64,000 bases of DNA from Cupriavidus sp. U2 (GTDB lineage Bacteria > Pseudomonadota > Gammaproteobacteria > Burkholderiales > Burkholderiaceae), in NCBI RefSeq assembly GCF_009663685.2, contig NZ_RCOG02000032.1:249382-313381 (forward strand), read 5' to 3'. Below are positions 1 to 8,637 of the stretch, one piece after another. The translations under genes and the position numbers were made by a program. Numbering within the stretch: position 1 is the first letter of the stretch; every line of letters begins with the position of its first letter. The notes beneath the pieces are model-generated. The model was not told the origin of the DNA and did no database searches. It saw only the letters and a list, made by a program, of their open reading frames with translations.

Positions 1-223
1 GCCCCTGCCAGCCCAGTTCGCGCAGCAGCACGGCTTCGTTGAGGTCCAGCAGGCCGAAGCCGTCGGCGGCCTTCAGGCCCGCAAAGGCGCGGCGAATGCC
101 GTGGCCATAGGCATTGGCCTTGACGATCGCCCAGACGCGGGAATCCGGGGCATGGCGGCGCACCACTTCCAGGTTGTTGGCCAGCGCGGGCTGGTGGATG
201 ACAGCGTGAATGGGTCTTGGCAT
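1..223 (-). CDS. alr: Alanine racemase, N-terminal part (cut by window edge)
   Basis: Catalyses PLP-dependent interconversion of L- and D-alanine, supplying D-Ala for peptidoglycan. Only the first 74 codons lie in the window. The translation starts MPRPIHAVIHQPALANNLEV and holds the family signature VKANAYGHG, with K35 as the PLP Schiff-base lysine. The start is the ATG at 223, which gives the usual short N-terminal strand before the lysine. The gene is divergent from lplT. The C-terminal domain with the catalytic tyrosine lies outside the window. Confidence 0.93.
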   Translation of the reverse strand, partial: MPRPIHAVIHQPALANNLEVVRRHAPDSRVWAIVKANAYGHGIRRAFAGLKAADGFGLLDLNEAVLLRELGWQG

Positions 224-694
224 GGATATGACTGCTTGCGTGGGCTGTCGAACGATGTTCTGCACCAGATGCGGGAAGACCCGGTCGGCAGGCCACTGGA
301 TTCGGGCGTTGAGGTGGCACACACTGTGCGGTAACAGGCCTTCGGGACGAACCGGCCGGCGCGGACAAGCCGGCGCCACCTTGCGCAGGCGATATTTGAC
401 CACATCCGCAGGTCGATTCCGGGAATCCATCCGGGCATGTACTGTCCAATGCGCGTCCGCCGGTGTGCTGAAATGTCGCGGATTCGTGATATAAAGCCGG
501 ACGCTCCGGCCATGTTTTAAAAGAGAAGCAATATGTCAATGACGGTCAGGCAAGCCGCAAGGCGCGCGAAAGTAGCGTCGCCGCCCCACTTTGACAAGGC
601 AGGCGCAGCAGGTTCCCGCCAAGCGACGGCACTACCGGCCGGTGCGCTTTTGCCCGTCCACATGGACGCCCGCGATGGAGACAAAGTCCAAGGT
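224..694. other. alr/lplT divergent intergenic region
   Basis: This stretch separates the alr start (minus) from the preferred lplT start (plus). A TATAAA hexamer at 490-495 is a possible -10 for the plus strand. A short hairpin (CCGGA/TCCGG) follows at about 497-509. A GAGAAG motif then sits just ahead of an in-frame ATG at 533, which is the alternative lplT start. No convincing -35 was seen, and nothing else in the region looks coding. Confidence 0.4.
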
Positions 695-2014
695 ATGAAG
701 AAGGGTTTCTACACGATCATGGCCGCGCAGTTTTTCTCGTCGCTGGCCGACAATGCCCTGCTGATCGCAGCCATTGCCCTTCTTGCCGAATTGCATTCCC
801 CGCAGTGGATGACGCCGCTGCTCAAGCTGTTCTTCGTACTGTCCTATGTGGTGCTGGCGGCATTCGTGGGCGCCTTCGCCGACTCCATGCCCAAGGGCAA
901 GGTGATGCTGATCACCAATGCCATCAAGATCGTGGGCTGCGCCATCATGATGTTCGGGCTGCACCCGCTGCTGGCCTATGGCGTGGTCGGATTCGGCGCC
1001 GCGGCCTATTCGCCGGCCAAGTACGGCATCCTGACCGAGCTGCTGCCGCCCGAGAAGCTGGTGATGGCCAACGGCTGGATCGAGGGTCTGACGGTCGGCT
1101 CCATCATCCTGGGCACGGTGGTGGGCGGCGCGCTGATCTCGGTGCAACTGTCGAGCATCCTGCTGCACTTCGACCTGCCCTATGTCGACACCGGCGTCAA
1201 CACCCCCGCCGAAGCGGCGATGGTGGTGATCATGCTGTTCTACTTCATTGCCGCCGTCTTCAACCTGTTCATTCCGGACACCGGCGCACGCTATCCCCAG
1301 CAGGAAAAGAACCCGATCAAGCTGATTGCGGAGTTTGGCGACTGCTTCATTGCGCTGTGGCGCGACAAGCTCGGCCAGATCTCGCTGGCCGTGACGACGC
1401 TGTTCTGGGGCGTGGGCGCCACGCTGCAGTTCATCGTGCTCAAGTGGGCCGAGAAGTCGCTGGGGCTGAACCTGTCGCAAGGCGCCCTGCTGCAGGCCGT
1501 GGTGGCAGTGGGCGTAGCCGTGGGCGCTATCGCGGCCGCCGCGCGCATTCCGCTGCGCAAGTCGCTGTCGGTGCTGCCGTTCGGCGTGGCCATGGGCGCC
1601 ACCGTGATCCTGATGGCGTTCTACACCAAGGACACCATGCCGGCCGTGACGCTCGACGTGCTGGGCATGGCGATGCCGCTCTACATGGCCATCGCCTACG
1701 TGTTCCTGATGATCGTGGGTGCCATGTCGGGCTACTTCGTGGTGCCGATGAACGCCCTGCTCCAGCACCGTGGCCATGTGCTGCTTTCGGCCGGCCATTC
1801 CATCGCGGTGCAGAACTTCAACGAGAACGTTTCGGTGCTGCTGATGCTGTGCCTGTACGCGCTGCTGATCAAGCTGAACGTGCCGATCGGCTTTGTGATT
1901 GTCGCGCTAGGCCTGTTCATCGTGGCGACCATGGCGCTGGTGATGCGCCTGCACAAGCACAATGTGAAGATGTACAACTCGCTGGCGATGATCGGCGAGG
2001 ACAAGCACCACTGA
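695..2014 (+). CDS. lplT: Lysophospholipid transporter LplT
   Basis: MFS-fold inner-membrane flippase that moves 2-acyl-lysophospholipids to the cytoplasmic face for re-acylation. The protein from this start is 439 aa, begins MKKGFYTIMAAQFFSSLADN as LplT family members do, and has about 12 hydrophobic segments. An in-frame ATG at 533 adds 54 residues that are not membrane-like. That upstream ATG has a GAGAAG motif, whereas the preferred start has only a distant GGAG or a too-close AAGG, so the start is uncertain. The Aas acyltransferase that often partners LplT in enterobacteria is not adjacent. Confidence 0.88.
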   Translation: MKKGFYTIMAAQFFSSLADNALLIAAIALLAELHSPQWMTPLLKLFFVLSYVVLAAFVGAFADSMPKGKVMLITNAIKIVGCAIMMFGLHPLLAYGVVGFGAAAYSPAKYGILTELLPPEKLVMANGWIEGLTVGSIILGTVVGGALISVQLSSILLHFDLPYVDTGVNTPAEAAMVVIMLFYFIAAVFNLFIPDTGARYPQQEKNPIKLIAEFGDCFIALWRDKLGQISLAVTTLFWGVGATLQFIVLKWAEKSLGLNLSQGALLQAVVAVGVAVGAIAAAARIPLRKSLSVLPFGVAMGATVILMAFYTKDTMPAVTLDVLGMAMPLYMAIAYVFLMIVGAMSGYFVVPMNALLQHRGHVLLSAGHSIAVQNFNENVSVLLMLCLYALLIKLNVPIGFVIVALGLFIVATMALVMRLHKHNVKMYNSLAMIGEDKHH

Positions 2015-2021
2015 TCGCACG

Positions 2022-2050
2022 CGGGGCGTCAGCCTTGCCGGCTCGCCCCG
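2022..2050. terminator. Possible convergent terminator after lplT
   Basis: Inverted repeat CGGGGCG (2022-2028) / CGCCCCG (2044-2050) sits between the stops of convergent lplT and the DUF1853 gene. It has no U-tract, so this is a weak call. Confidence 0.35.
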
Positions 2051-2054
2051 GTCT

Positions 2055-3140
2055 TCAAGGCGCCGCGGCCCGCAGCGTGGCCCGCACCTCCCAGTCGTCC
2101 GGCACCACGAATCCGCGCGAGCATTCGCGCCAGATGCCGGGCGCGTCCTGATCCTGCACCAGTTCACAGACCATGACCGGCGCCTCGCGGCGCCACGCGT
2201 GGATCGGGTCGGCAAAGCGTTCGGCCAGCGCATCGTGCATGACCGCCGCCGTTTCGGTCGCGGCCTCGGCCACACGGGCCCCCGACAGCCAGTCGGACCT
2301 CGACAGCCGGCACCAGCGCACATGCCCTCTCGCGGGGTCCGACGCACGCGCGCGCCAGTCGGCCAGCGGTGCCCACCACCCGTTCAGGTGATCCGGCGCA
2401 ATCCCCAGCGTTTCCAGGCCCGGCGGCACGATGCCGTCGCGGTAGAACAGCCAGCCCAGCAGATAGACTTCGCTGCGATCCACGGGATGCCCGACCAGCG
2501 CCTGGGCTTCCGCCGTCCGGCCCAGCGGCAACTGGCGCCGCACGATGTGATCGAGCTTGTCGCCCAGCCGGTCGACCAGATTCGGCCCGACAAAGGCCCG
2601 ATGCCCGGCCACGCCGTCCACCATCAGGTAGAACTTGGCCGCCATCTCCCAATGGACGACGGCCGCGCTGGCGGGGTCGCGCCAGATCACGTCGAGTTCG
2701 CCCAGCGTCTGCACGCCATGTCCATTCGCGCGCCGGATCGGCACATTGGCCGCCAGCAGATCCACCCCTTGCGTGTGCCGCAGCGCGAAGTGCAGCAGCC
2801 GCTCGGCATGACGACCCAGGCGCAGGCTGCGGCTGCCGGTCGGGTCCGGATGCTGGCTCAGTTCGACGATGGTTTCGGGCAAGGTGGCCGGATCGGCCTG
2901 CGACAGCCAGGCCTGCCACCCCGCCTGCGCGCCGGGCGGCCATTGGGCCAGCCGCGCAGGCCCATCCTGGTAGCCATCGGGCAGATGGGACAGCAGCGCC
3001 GGCGACAGCGAACACCAGGCCAGGTCGCGCGTGCGCTGCGAGGCCGCGCGACACCAGAGCGGCAAAGGCGCGTCCGCCCCGGTCGGCGCGCAGCCGCCCG
3101 GTGGCGTTATCTGGGCGAAATCAGGCTTGAGCTCCCGCAC
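2055..3140 (-). CDS. DUF1853 family protein
   Basis: Protein of unknown function, recognised as DUF1853 by segments such as HPDPTGSRSLRLGRHAERLL and LGELDVIWRD. No known catalytic motif is asserted. The preferred start is GTG at 3140: it has a GAGG motif about 9 nt upstream and overlaps the end of the uracil-DNA glycosylase gene by 20 bp, which suggests translational coupling. An ATG at 3182 in the same frame would add 14 residues and deepen the overlap. The D-x-x-W motif resembles nuclease-fold signatures, but this is speculation. The neighbour suggests, but does not prove, a DNA-related role. Confidence 0.75.
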   Translation of the reverse strand: MRELKPDFAQITPPGGCAPTGADAPLPLWCRAASQRTRDLAWCSLSPALLSHLPDGYQDGPARLAQWPPGAQAGWQAWLSQADPATLPETIVELSQHPDPTGSRSLRLGRHAERLLHFALRHTQGVDLLAANVPIRRANGHGVQTLGELDVIWRDPASAAVVHWEMAAKFYLMVDGVAGHRAFVGPNLVDRLGDKLDHIVRRQLPLGRTAEAQALVGHPVDRSEVYLLGWLFYRDGIVPPGLETLGIAPDHLNGWWAPLADWRARASDPARGHVRWCRLSRSDWLSGARVAEAATETAAVMHDALAERFADPIHAWRREAPVMVCELVQDQDAPGIWRECSRGFVVPDDWEVRATLRAAAP

Positions 3141-4113
3141 GATCGTGGACCTCGCGCGCCAGGCACAGGTCTTCCCAGGCACGCGCCTTGTCGGTCAGCG
3201 TGCGCAGCAGGTAGGCCGGGTGATAGGTCACCACCACGGGGATGCCCTCGTAGGTATGCACCGTACCGCGCAGCTTGCCGATCGGCGTGGTCGATCGTAG
3301 CAGCGACTGCGCCGCAAAGCGGCCCAGCACCACGATGACCTTCGGCTTGATCAGCGCAATCTGGCGCTTCAGGTAGGGCTCGCACTGGGCGACTTCCTCG
3401 GGCTCGGGATTCCGGTTGCCCGGGGGCCGGCACTTGAGCACGTTCGCGATATAGACATTGCGTCCGCGCGCCAGGCCCAGCGCCCCCAGCATGTTGTCCA
3501 GCAGCTTGCCGGCCTGGCCGACGAACGGCTCGCCCTGCAAGTCTTCGTTCTCGCCCGGCGCCTCGCCCACCAGCATCCATTCGGCCTGCGGATCGCCCAC
3601 GCCGAACACGGTGTTGGTGCGGGTGTCGCAGAGGCCACATGCGGTGCAGCCGGCAACGCTGTCGGCCAGTTCCGGCCAGGGCATCCCGGCGATGGCGGCC
3701 TCGCGGCCGGCCTGCCCGGGCAGACGGCCCAGCGGCTTGTCTCCGTGCGGGGCCACCGGCCGGTCCGGGTTCGGCGCATCGAAAGCCTCGACGGTCGCGG
3801 CCAGTTCGATGGCGCTGATGCCGCTGTCGGCGGCATGATCGATCCCGGCCGGCTCGTCCGCCAGCACATCGGCCAGCCGTCCGGTCGAAAGCGTCGAAAC
3901 TTCGGGCGGCTCGGGCGGACGGGCGGACGGCGACGCCCGGACTTCCGCCAGTACTGCGGCTGCGGGTGCGGCGCTTGCATCGTCCACCGCTTGTGCGACG
4001 ACAGCTTCCGCCGCCACGGCTTCGTCTGCCGCTCCTTCAATGGCCTGGGCCCGGCGTGGCACCCACTCGGCCGGAATGCCCAGGGCTTCCAGGAACAATG
4101 CGCGGCGGTTCAT
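3121..4113 (-). CDS. Uracil-DNA glycosylase, type 4 (Fe-S)
   Basis: Removes uracil from DNA to start base excision repair. The catalytic domain fills roughly residues 150-330: the cysteines C156/C159/C162 (CTACGLC) begin the 4Fe-4S cluster ligands, and GEAPGENED (183-191) with GEPFVGQAGKLLDNML is the family-4 active-site motif. The later KCRPPGNRNP and VTYHPAYLLR motifs are also present. The first ~145 residues are an Ala/Pro-rich, low-complexity extension absent from compact type-4 enzymes. The stop overlaps the start of the DUF1853 gene, and the start overlaps the rimI stop. Confidence 0.93.
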   Translation of the reverse strand: MNRRALFLEALGIPAEWVPRRAQAIEGAADEAVAAEAVVAQAVDDASAAPAAAVLAEVRASPSARPPEPPEVSTLSTGRLADVLADEPAGIDHAADSGISAIELAATVEAFDAPNPDRPVAPHGDKPLGRLPGQAGREAAIAGMPWPELADSVAGCTACGLCDTRTNTVFGVGDPQAEWMLVGEAPGENEDLQGEPFVGQAGKLLDNMLGALGLARGRNVYIANVLKCRPPGNRNPEPEEVAQCEPYLKRQIALIKPKVIVVLGRFAAQSLLRSTTPIGKLRGTVHTYEGIPVVVTYHPAYLLRTLTDKARAWEDLCLAREVHDRAGAQA

Positions 4114-4664
4114 GCCGGTTCTCCGTCAAGCCTGGCGGGCCAGACGCGGCGCAGCACCAGGGCGTCCTCGCGCCCCAGCGCCGTGGCCGGATAGTAGCCC
4201 TTGCGGCGACCGATCTCGACGAATCCTGCTTCGAGATACAGCGCCAGCGCGCCGATATTCGACGGACGCACCTCCAGCAACATCGTGTGCAGCCGGTGCG
4301 CATGCGACGTAGCCAGCGCGATGGCCAGCAGCAGCCGTCCGTAGCCCTGTCGCTGGTGGGCCGGATCGATCGTGATATTGAGCAGGTGCATCTCGTCAAC
4401 CACCGGCATCAGCATCGCGTAGCCAATCAGCGCCGTCGAGGGGTCTCGCAGCGTCAGGCCGAAATGCCCGGCCTTGAGTGAGTTCTCGAAGTTGCCGCGC
4501 GTCCACGGATGGCTGTAGGCGCGCTGCTCGATCTCGGCCACGGCCGGCAGGTCGCGCGCGCTCATGTGGTCGAGCGCCCAGCCCTGCGCCAGCGGCGGCA
4601 TGACCGGCACCGCCGGCCACTCGGGGTGGTCCGGACGCTCGGGCGGCAGCAGCGCGGCGCTCAT
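4110..4664 (-). CDS. rimI: Ribosomal protein S18-alanine N-acetyltransferase
   Basis: GNAT acetyltransferase that acetylates the N-terminus of ribosomal protein S18. The protein is 184 aa from the ATG at 4664. The acetyl-CoA loop is visible as QRQGYG, preceded by the beta-strand MHLLNITIDP, with the C-terminal NIGALALYLEAGF segment typical of RimI. Its start overlaps the tsaB stop by four bases (ATGA), and its stop overlaps the start of the uracil-DNA glycosylase. Linkage to tsaB is a common arrangement and supports RimI over a generic GNAT. Confidence 0.92.
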   Translation of the reverse strand: MSAALLPPERPDHPEWPAVPVMPPLAQGWALDHMSARDLPAVAEIEQRAYSHPWTRGNFENSLKAGHFGLTLRDPSTALIGYAMLMPVVDEMHLLNITIDPAHQRQGYGRLLLAIALATSHAHRLHTMLLEVRPSNIGALALYLEAGFVEIGRRKGYYPATALGREDALVLRRVWPARLDGEPA

Positions 4665-5419
4665 CGGGCCGCTCCCTGTGCGGCCAGCGCGGCGGCCTTG
4701 GCGGCGGCCACGGCCTCGCGCTCGACGATGGTCTGGGCAACCTTGTCGCGCACATAGATCGGCATGGCATCCGCCGCGGCAATCGTCTCGCCACGCGCCA
4801 GCGCACGCTGGGCGATCGACACCATCGCGCGGGCGTCGGGCATGGCGTCCGGCACGGTGCGCGAAGCCCCGGCTGCCGCGGCCAGGCGGTCGCCAAAGAC
4901 GGTCAGCGCGTTGCCGGCCAGCCAGAAATCGCCATCGGGTGCCACGATCGATTCCGGCGCGCCCACCTGCATGGCGCCTTCCATTGCCCATTCGTTCGCG
5001 GCATCGTCCCAGCGGAACGTGGCAGCATAGGCTTCGTCCATGCGGGCGTCGATGGCGACCAGCACCGCCGCGCCCGCAGGCAGCGTTTCACCGCCGCACG
5101 TGCCGTTGCGTACGCTTTCGGCACATGCCATCAGCACGTTGACGGGGATGACGGGCAGGTCCGCGCCGAAGGCAAGGCCCTGCACCACGCCGCAGGCAGT
5201 GCGCAGGCCGGTAAAGGAACCGGGACCCGCGCCAAAGGCGATGGCGGCGCAGTCGGCCAAGCGGATGCCGGCCTCGGCCAGCACCTCGCCAACGGCAGGC
5301 AGCACCCGCGACGACGAACGCGCGCCGGTGTGCTCATGACGGGAGAAACACCCGGCGGCGCGGCCGAGTGCGACGGAACACCACTCTGTGGAGGTCTCGA
5401 CAGCAAGAATCCAGGACAT
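4661..5419 (-). CDS. tsaB: tRNA threonylcarbamoyladenosine biosynthesis protein TsaB
   Basis: ASKHA-fold partner of TsaD (with TsaE) in making t6A37 on ANN-decoding tRNAs. The protein is 252 aa and begins MSWILAVETSTEWCSVALG, the conserved N-terminal ATPase-fold strand pair, followed by SSRVLPAVGEVL and GAGPGSFTGLRTACGVVQGL, the TsaB signature. The ATG at 5419 starts the conserved strand directly. The longer open frame upstream (to 5575) is not family-like. The gene is coupled to rimI by an ATGA overlap. Confidence 0.94.
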   Translation of the reverse strand: MSWILAVETSTEWCSVALGRAAGCFSRHEHTGARSSSRVLPAVGEVLAEAGIRLADCAAIAFGAGPGSFTGLRTACGVVQGLAFGADLPVIPVNVLMACAESVRNGTCGGETLPAGAAVLVAIDARMDEAYAATFRWDDAANEWAMEGAMQVGAPESIVAPDGDFWLAGNALTVFGDRLAAAAGASRTVPDAMPDARAMVSIAQRALARGETIAAADAMPIYVRDKVAQTIVEREAVAAAKAAALAAQGAAR

Positions 5420-5586
5420 GGCAGCGATTGTATCCGCTGGCGGGGCAAAGCAGTATTGGCAACGGCGAGCCCCCCGCGCGGGCCGCCAGCGGGGCAACCT
5501 GAGAGCTTCCTCGACTTTTTTGCACCGAAACGGACGCCGGCGGCGCTTATCATCGCCTGTCCAACGCATTGCCACACGGAGACCCC

Positions 5587-5856
5587 ATGAGCGACCTGCA
5601 AGCCCAATTCGACCAGGCCCAAATCGACGTCAAGACGCTGTCGGAGCGCCCCAACAACATGACGCTGCTGCGCCTGTACGCGCTGTACAAGCAAGGTGCC
5701 GAGGGCGACGCCCACGGCGACAAGCCCGGCATGACCGACTTCGTCGGCCGCTACAAGTTCGAGGCCTGGGAAGCGCTCAAGGGCACCGCCCAGGACGAGG
5801 CCAAGCAGAAGTACATCGAACTGGTGGGCGATCTGCTGGCCGGCCGCGCCAGCTGA
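5587..5856 (+). CDS. Acyl-CoA-binding protein
   Basis: Small four-helix protein (89 aa) that binds long-chain acyl-CoA esters in the cytosol. Family residues are visible in LLRLYALYKQGAEGDAHGDKPG and the KFEAWEALKG segment. The ATG at 5587 gives the standard N-terminus (MSDLQAQFDQAQ). An upstream in-frame ATG at 5569 would add six residues and is less likely. The gene is divergent from tsaB and is followed by a GC-rich hairpin. Confidence 0.93.
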   Translation: MSDLQAQFDQAQIDVKTLSERPNNMTLLRLYALYKQGAEGDAHGDKPGMTDFVGRYKFEAWEALKGTAQDEAKQKYIELVGDLLAGRAS

Positions 5857-5878
5857 ACCTGGCCCTGCACGTGCCCCC

Positions 5879-5901
5879 GCGGACGGCCCCGCGCCGTCCG
5901 C
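5879..5901 (+). terminator. Hairpin downstream of acyl-CoA-binding protein gene
   Basis: Perfect 9-bp stem GCGGACGGC / GCCGTCCGC with a 5-nt loop, 22 bp after the stop. No U-tract follows, so it is a possible terminator or RNA 3' stabiliser. Confidence 0.5.
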
Positions 5902-5992
5902 CGCTGTTCCCCCCATTCAGCCCCTTGTCTTTCCTGCCGATAACCAGATCATCCGCAATGTATCTGGCAACAGTGTCGTGATTCAGGAAGAC

Positions 5993-6367
5993 ATGAAGAC
6001 CTACCGAGTGCTGTTCAGCGTTTGCGCGCTGACGCTGTCCACGGCGCTGATGGCCGCGCCGCGTGCGCCGTCCCGTCCCGCCGAGCCTGCGGCCCCGGCC
6101 TACGATCCCGTCCGTTACAAGTCCTGCACCGTCTATGCCGCGACGGCGATGTCCGCCGCGGTGGACATGCGCACGCATGGCTATGGCGCGAAGCGCGCGC
6201 TGGTCGAAGGCGGCAACCCGCCCTCCGCCCCCATGGTGGCGCTGACCGAATTCGCCGTCTCGGCCATCCAGGCCCGCCCGGCTGGCGGGCGCGAAGCCGC
6301 GTCGGTGCTGAGCGGCTTCCTGGCCGGCGTCTGCTATCAGCGCAACGAACTGCCCCTGCTGCAATAA
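5993..6367 (+). CDS. Small secreted protein of unknown function
   Basis: The 124-residue product starts MKTYRVLFSVCALTLSTALM and carries a clear Sec signal peptide with a cleavage site near MAAP, so it is predicted to be periplasmic. The mature part has two cysteines (one in YKSCTVYAATAM, one in GVCYQRNELP) that could form a disulfide. The ATG at 5993 has AGGA upstream. A GTG at 5978 is possible but would lengthen the n-region. I do not recognise the family. The gene is convergent with the exporter gene. Confidence 0.72.
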   Translation: MKTYRVLFSVCALTLSTALMAAPRAPSRPAEPAAPAYDPVRYKSCTVYAATAMSAAVDMRTHGYGAKRALVEGGNPPSAPMVALTEFAVSAIQARPAGGREAASVLSGFLAGVCYQRNELPLLQ

Positions 6368-6394
6368 CGATCGGAAACGCCGCAGGCGCGGGCG

Positions 6395-7951
6395 TCAGTC
6401 CCCGGGCAGCGGCCGCGGGCGGATACGCCACGCGGCCAGCATGGCCGTGGCGATCACGATCCCCACGGCCAGGAAGGTTTCGTCGAAGGCCTGGATGCGC
6501 GCCGCCTGCGCCGCCGCGTCGCCGCCACGGCCCAGCACCGCGCCATGCTCGGCCAGGCGCCATTGCAGGCCCACCCCGGCCAGGCTCACGCCAATCGCCC
6601 CACCCAGCTGCCGCAGGAAGTTGATGCAGCTGGAACCCTGCGGAATCATCGAGAAATCGACGCCCCGCATCGACCCCAGCGTCAGCGAGGGCAGGATGCA
6701 GCCCAGGCCGATACGGCCGATCACCGCGTACAGCACCAGCAGCACGTATGGCGTGGCCATCGATCCGGTGGCCATCAGCAGGAACGAGCCCGCCAGCAGC
6801 GCCAGCCCGAACGACACCTGGCGGTGCGGCAGGATGCGGTTGGTCAGGCGGCCGGCCACCGCGATGGTCACGGCCAGCGCAATGCCGGCCGGCATCAGCA
6901 CCAGCCCCGCCGCCGACGGCGTATAGGACAGCGCCATCTGCATGTAGACCGGCAGCAGGTAGGTAGACCCGAACAGCCCCGCGCCGTAGATGAAGGCCAC
7001 CACCGCGCCCGCCGAGAACTGGCGATAGCTGTAGAGACGCATGTTCATCAGCGGATCGGGCGCGCGCAACTGCCACGCCACGAACGCCACCAGCATCAGC
7101 ACGCCGAACACGGCCAGCCCGACACCTTCGCCGGCGTTGGTGCGCATTTCCACCAGGCCATTGAGCAGGCTCACCGTCGCCACGCCCACCAGGGCCAGGC
7201 CGCGCCAGTCCAGCGGCTTGCGCTCGCCCATCATCGCCGAATCGACGGCCATGTAGCGCCGCGCCATCCACCAGCCGGCCAGCGTCAGCGGCACCACCAC
7301 GAAGAAGATGGACCGCCAGCCGAACAGCTCGACCAGAAAGCCGCCGACGCTGGGCCCGATGGCCGGCGCCAGCACCACGCCAAACCCGAACAGCGACAGC
7401 GCCTTGCCCTGCTCGCGTTCATCGAACACGCGCAGGATGAAGATATTGGGCAGCGGCTGCATGATGCCGGCCGCAATGCCCTCGGCCACGCGCATGGCCA
7501 GCATCACGCCGAAGGTGGGCGAGAATCCGCCGATCAGCCCGCCCCCGCCCAGCAGCACCAGCGTGCCGATGAACGTGCGGCGCAGGCCGTAGCGGTTGAG
7601 CAGCCACGGCGTCAGCAGCATCGACAGCGTCATGGCGATCATGAAGCTGGCGGCCACCCATTGGGCGCGCTCCTGGCCCAGGGCGAAATGCCGGCTCAGA
7701 TCGGGGATGGCGACGTTGACGATGGTCGACGACACGATCGACGACATCGTGCCCAGCATCAGCGTGACCAGGATCAGCCAGCGCAGGCGGTCGCCATGGC
7801 GGGCGCGCAGGTCGGCGCGGGTCGGGCCGCCGCGACGCCCGGACGATGGTTCCGGCTCCCCGGGTCCTCCCGGCGCCTGCGGTCCGCCAGTTCCTCCTCC
7901 GTGGGCATCCCCGCTGCCGGTACGTGCCGGCGCAGTGGATGGGCGGCTCAC
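6395..7951 (-). CDS. DHA2-family MFS drug/proton antiporter (EmrB/QacA type)
   Basis: Predicted 14-TM inner-membrane exporter of 518 aa. The first membrane helix begins near residue 57, after a Gly/Pro-rich cytoplasmic tail. Family motifs include the loop PWLLNRYGLRRTFIGTLVLL (motif A type) and the motif C-like VVLAPAIGPSVGGFLV. The start is a GTG at 7951 that overlaps the stop of the DUF1857 gene (GTGA), indicating coupled translation. No HlyD/EmrA adaptor or TetR regulator is adjacent, so the substrate cannot be predicted. Confidence 0.88.
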   Translation of the reverse strand: MSRPSTAPARTGSGDAHGGGTGGPQAPGGPGEPEPSSGRRGGPTRADLRARHGDRLRWLILVTLMLGTMSSIVSSTIVNVAIPDLSRHFALGQERAQWVAASFMIAMTLSMLLTPWLLNRYGLRRTFIGTLVLLGGGGLIGGFSPTFGVMLAMRVAEGIAAGIMQPLPNIFILRVFDEREQGKALSLFGFGVVLAPAIGPSVGGFLVELFGWRSIFFVVVPLTLAGWWMARRYMAVDSAMMGERKPLDWRGLALVGVATVSLLNGLVEMRTNAGEGVGLAVFGVLMLVAFVAWQLRAPDPLMNMRLYSYRQFSAGAVVAFIYGAGLFGSTYLLPVYMQMALSYTPSAAGLVLMPAGIALAVTIAVAGRLTNRILPHRQVSFGLALLAGSFLLMATGSMATPYVLLVLYAVIGRIGLGCILPSLTLGSMRGVDFSMIPQGSSCINFLRQLGGAIGVSLAGVGLQWRLAEHGAVLGRGGDAAAQAARIQAFDETFLAVGIVIATAMLAAWRIRPRPLPGD

Positions 7952-8418
7952 CCGAGCCGTCCCGTCGCAGCGATTTCGCGAATCTTGCGGACCGTATCGA
8001 GATCGGCCTCGTGATAGGCGGATTTGACGATCTCGGCGTAGCGGTTGTCGCCGCTGGCGTCCACATTGGGCATGGTGGTCTGGTAGATGAAGCGGACCAG
8101 CAGCGCGCCGGGCGCCGGGGTCTCGATGATCATCTCCAGCGTACCGCCCGCGTGCTCGGCCGTCGGGGCCGACTCGTACCGCACCGCGCGGCGCGGCTCG
8201 TAGGCCACGCGGTCGCTCACGCTGGCCTTGCCGAAATGCAGCACGCGCTCGATCCAGCCGTCGCCCCGGCCGACGATCTCGGCGCTATCGAGCCCGAGCA
8301 TGAACAGTTCCGGCGATTCCGCCCGCAGCACAAGGCCCTGCCAGAGCTGGTCCGGCGTCAGCGGCTCCAGCGTGGGGTTGCCTGGGTCATTGATTTCCAC
8401 CAGGTGTTCGAAGCGCAA
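7948..8418 (-). CDS. SRPBCC / DUF1857 (AtaL-like) family protein
   Basis: Single-domain helix-grip protein of 156 aa with the DUF1857 opening LRFEHLVEINDP and the segment LTPDQLWQGLVLRAESPELF. The family binds hydrophobic ligands, but its substrate is unknown. The best start is the TTG at 8418: it has GGAGA six nt upstream and begins exactly at the conserved strand, while the longer open frame upstream is antisense to the VOC gene. It is translationally coupled to the DHA2 exporter, which hints that the two act on the same small molecule (inference). Confidence 0.8.
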   Translation of the reverse strand: MRFEHLVEINDPGNPTLEPLTPDQLWQGLVLRAESPELFMLGLDSAEIVGRGDGWIERVLHFGKASVSDRVAYEPRRAVRYESAPTAEHAGGTLEMIIETPAPGALLVRFIYQTTMPNVDASGDNRYAEIVKSAYHEADLDTVRKIREIAATGRLG

Positions 8419-8637
8419 CTTGACTCTCCAGATCGTAGATTTCCGTATTATGGGGCCTCCCGCGCGCCGCTGTCCGTCCCCGGGCCACCCGTCCGGGTTG
8501 GCGGCCTGCACATCACTCCTGACAGCTGGTGTCAGGAGGCCGGGCGCACAATGCTGGCCCGGTGTCCGGATAGCGTCAGGAGCCGTCAGGAGCGGCCGCC
8601 CTGCGCCGCGCATCGGGAGAACGCTCAGGAGGCAGGC

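Noticed and set aside
632..1798. Long minus-strand ORF antisense to lplT
   Set aside because: His/Gln-rich translation typical of GC-skewed shadow frames, no ribosome site, fully covered by a family-matching gene.
6545..8014. 489-codon plus-strand ORF across the exporter gene
   Set aside because: Gln/His/Arg-rich composition without any domain; mirrors codon bias of the real antisense gene.
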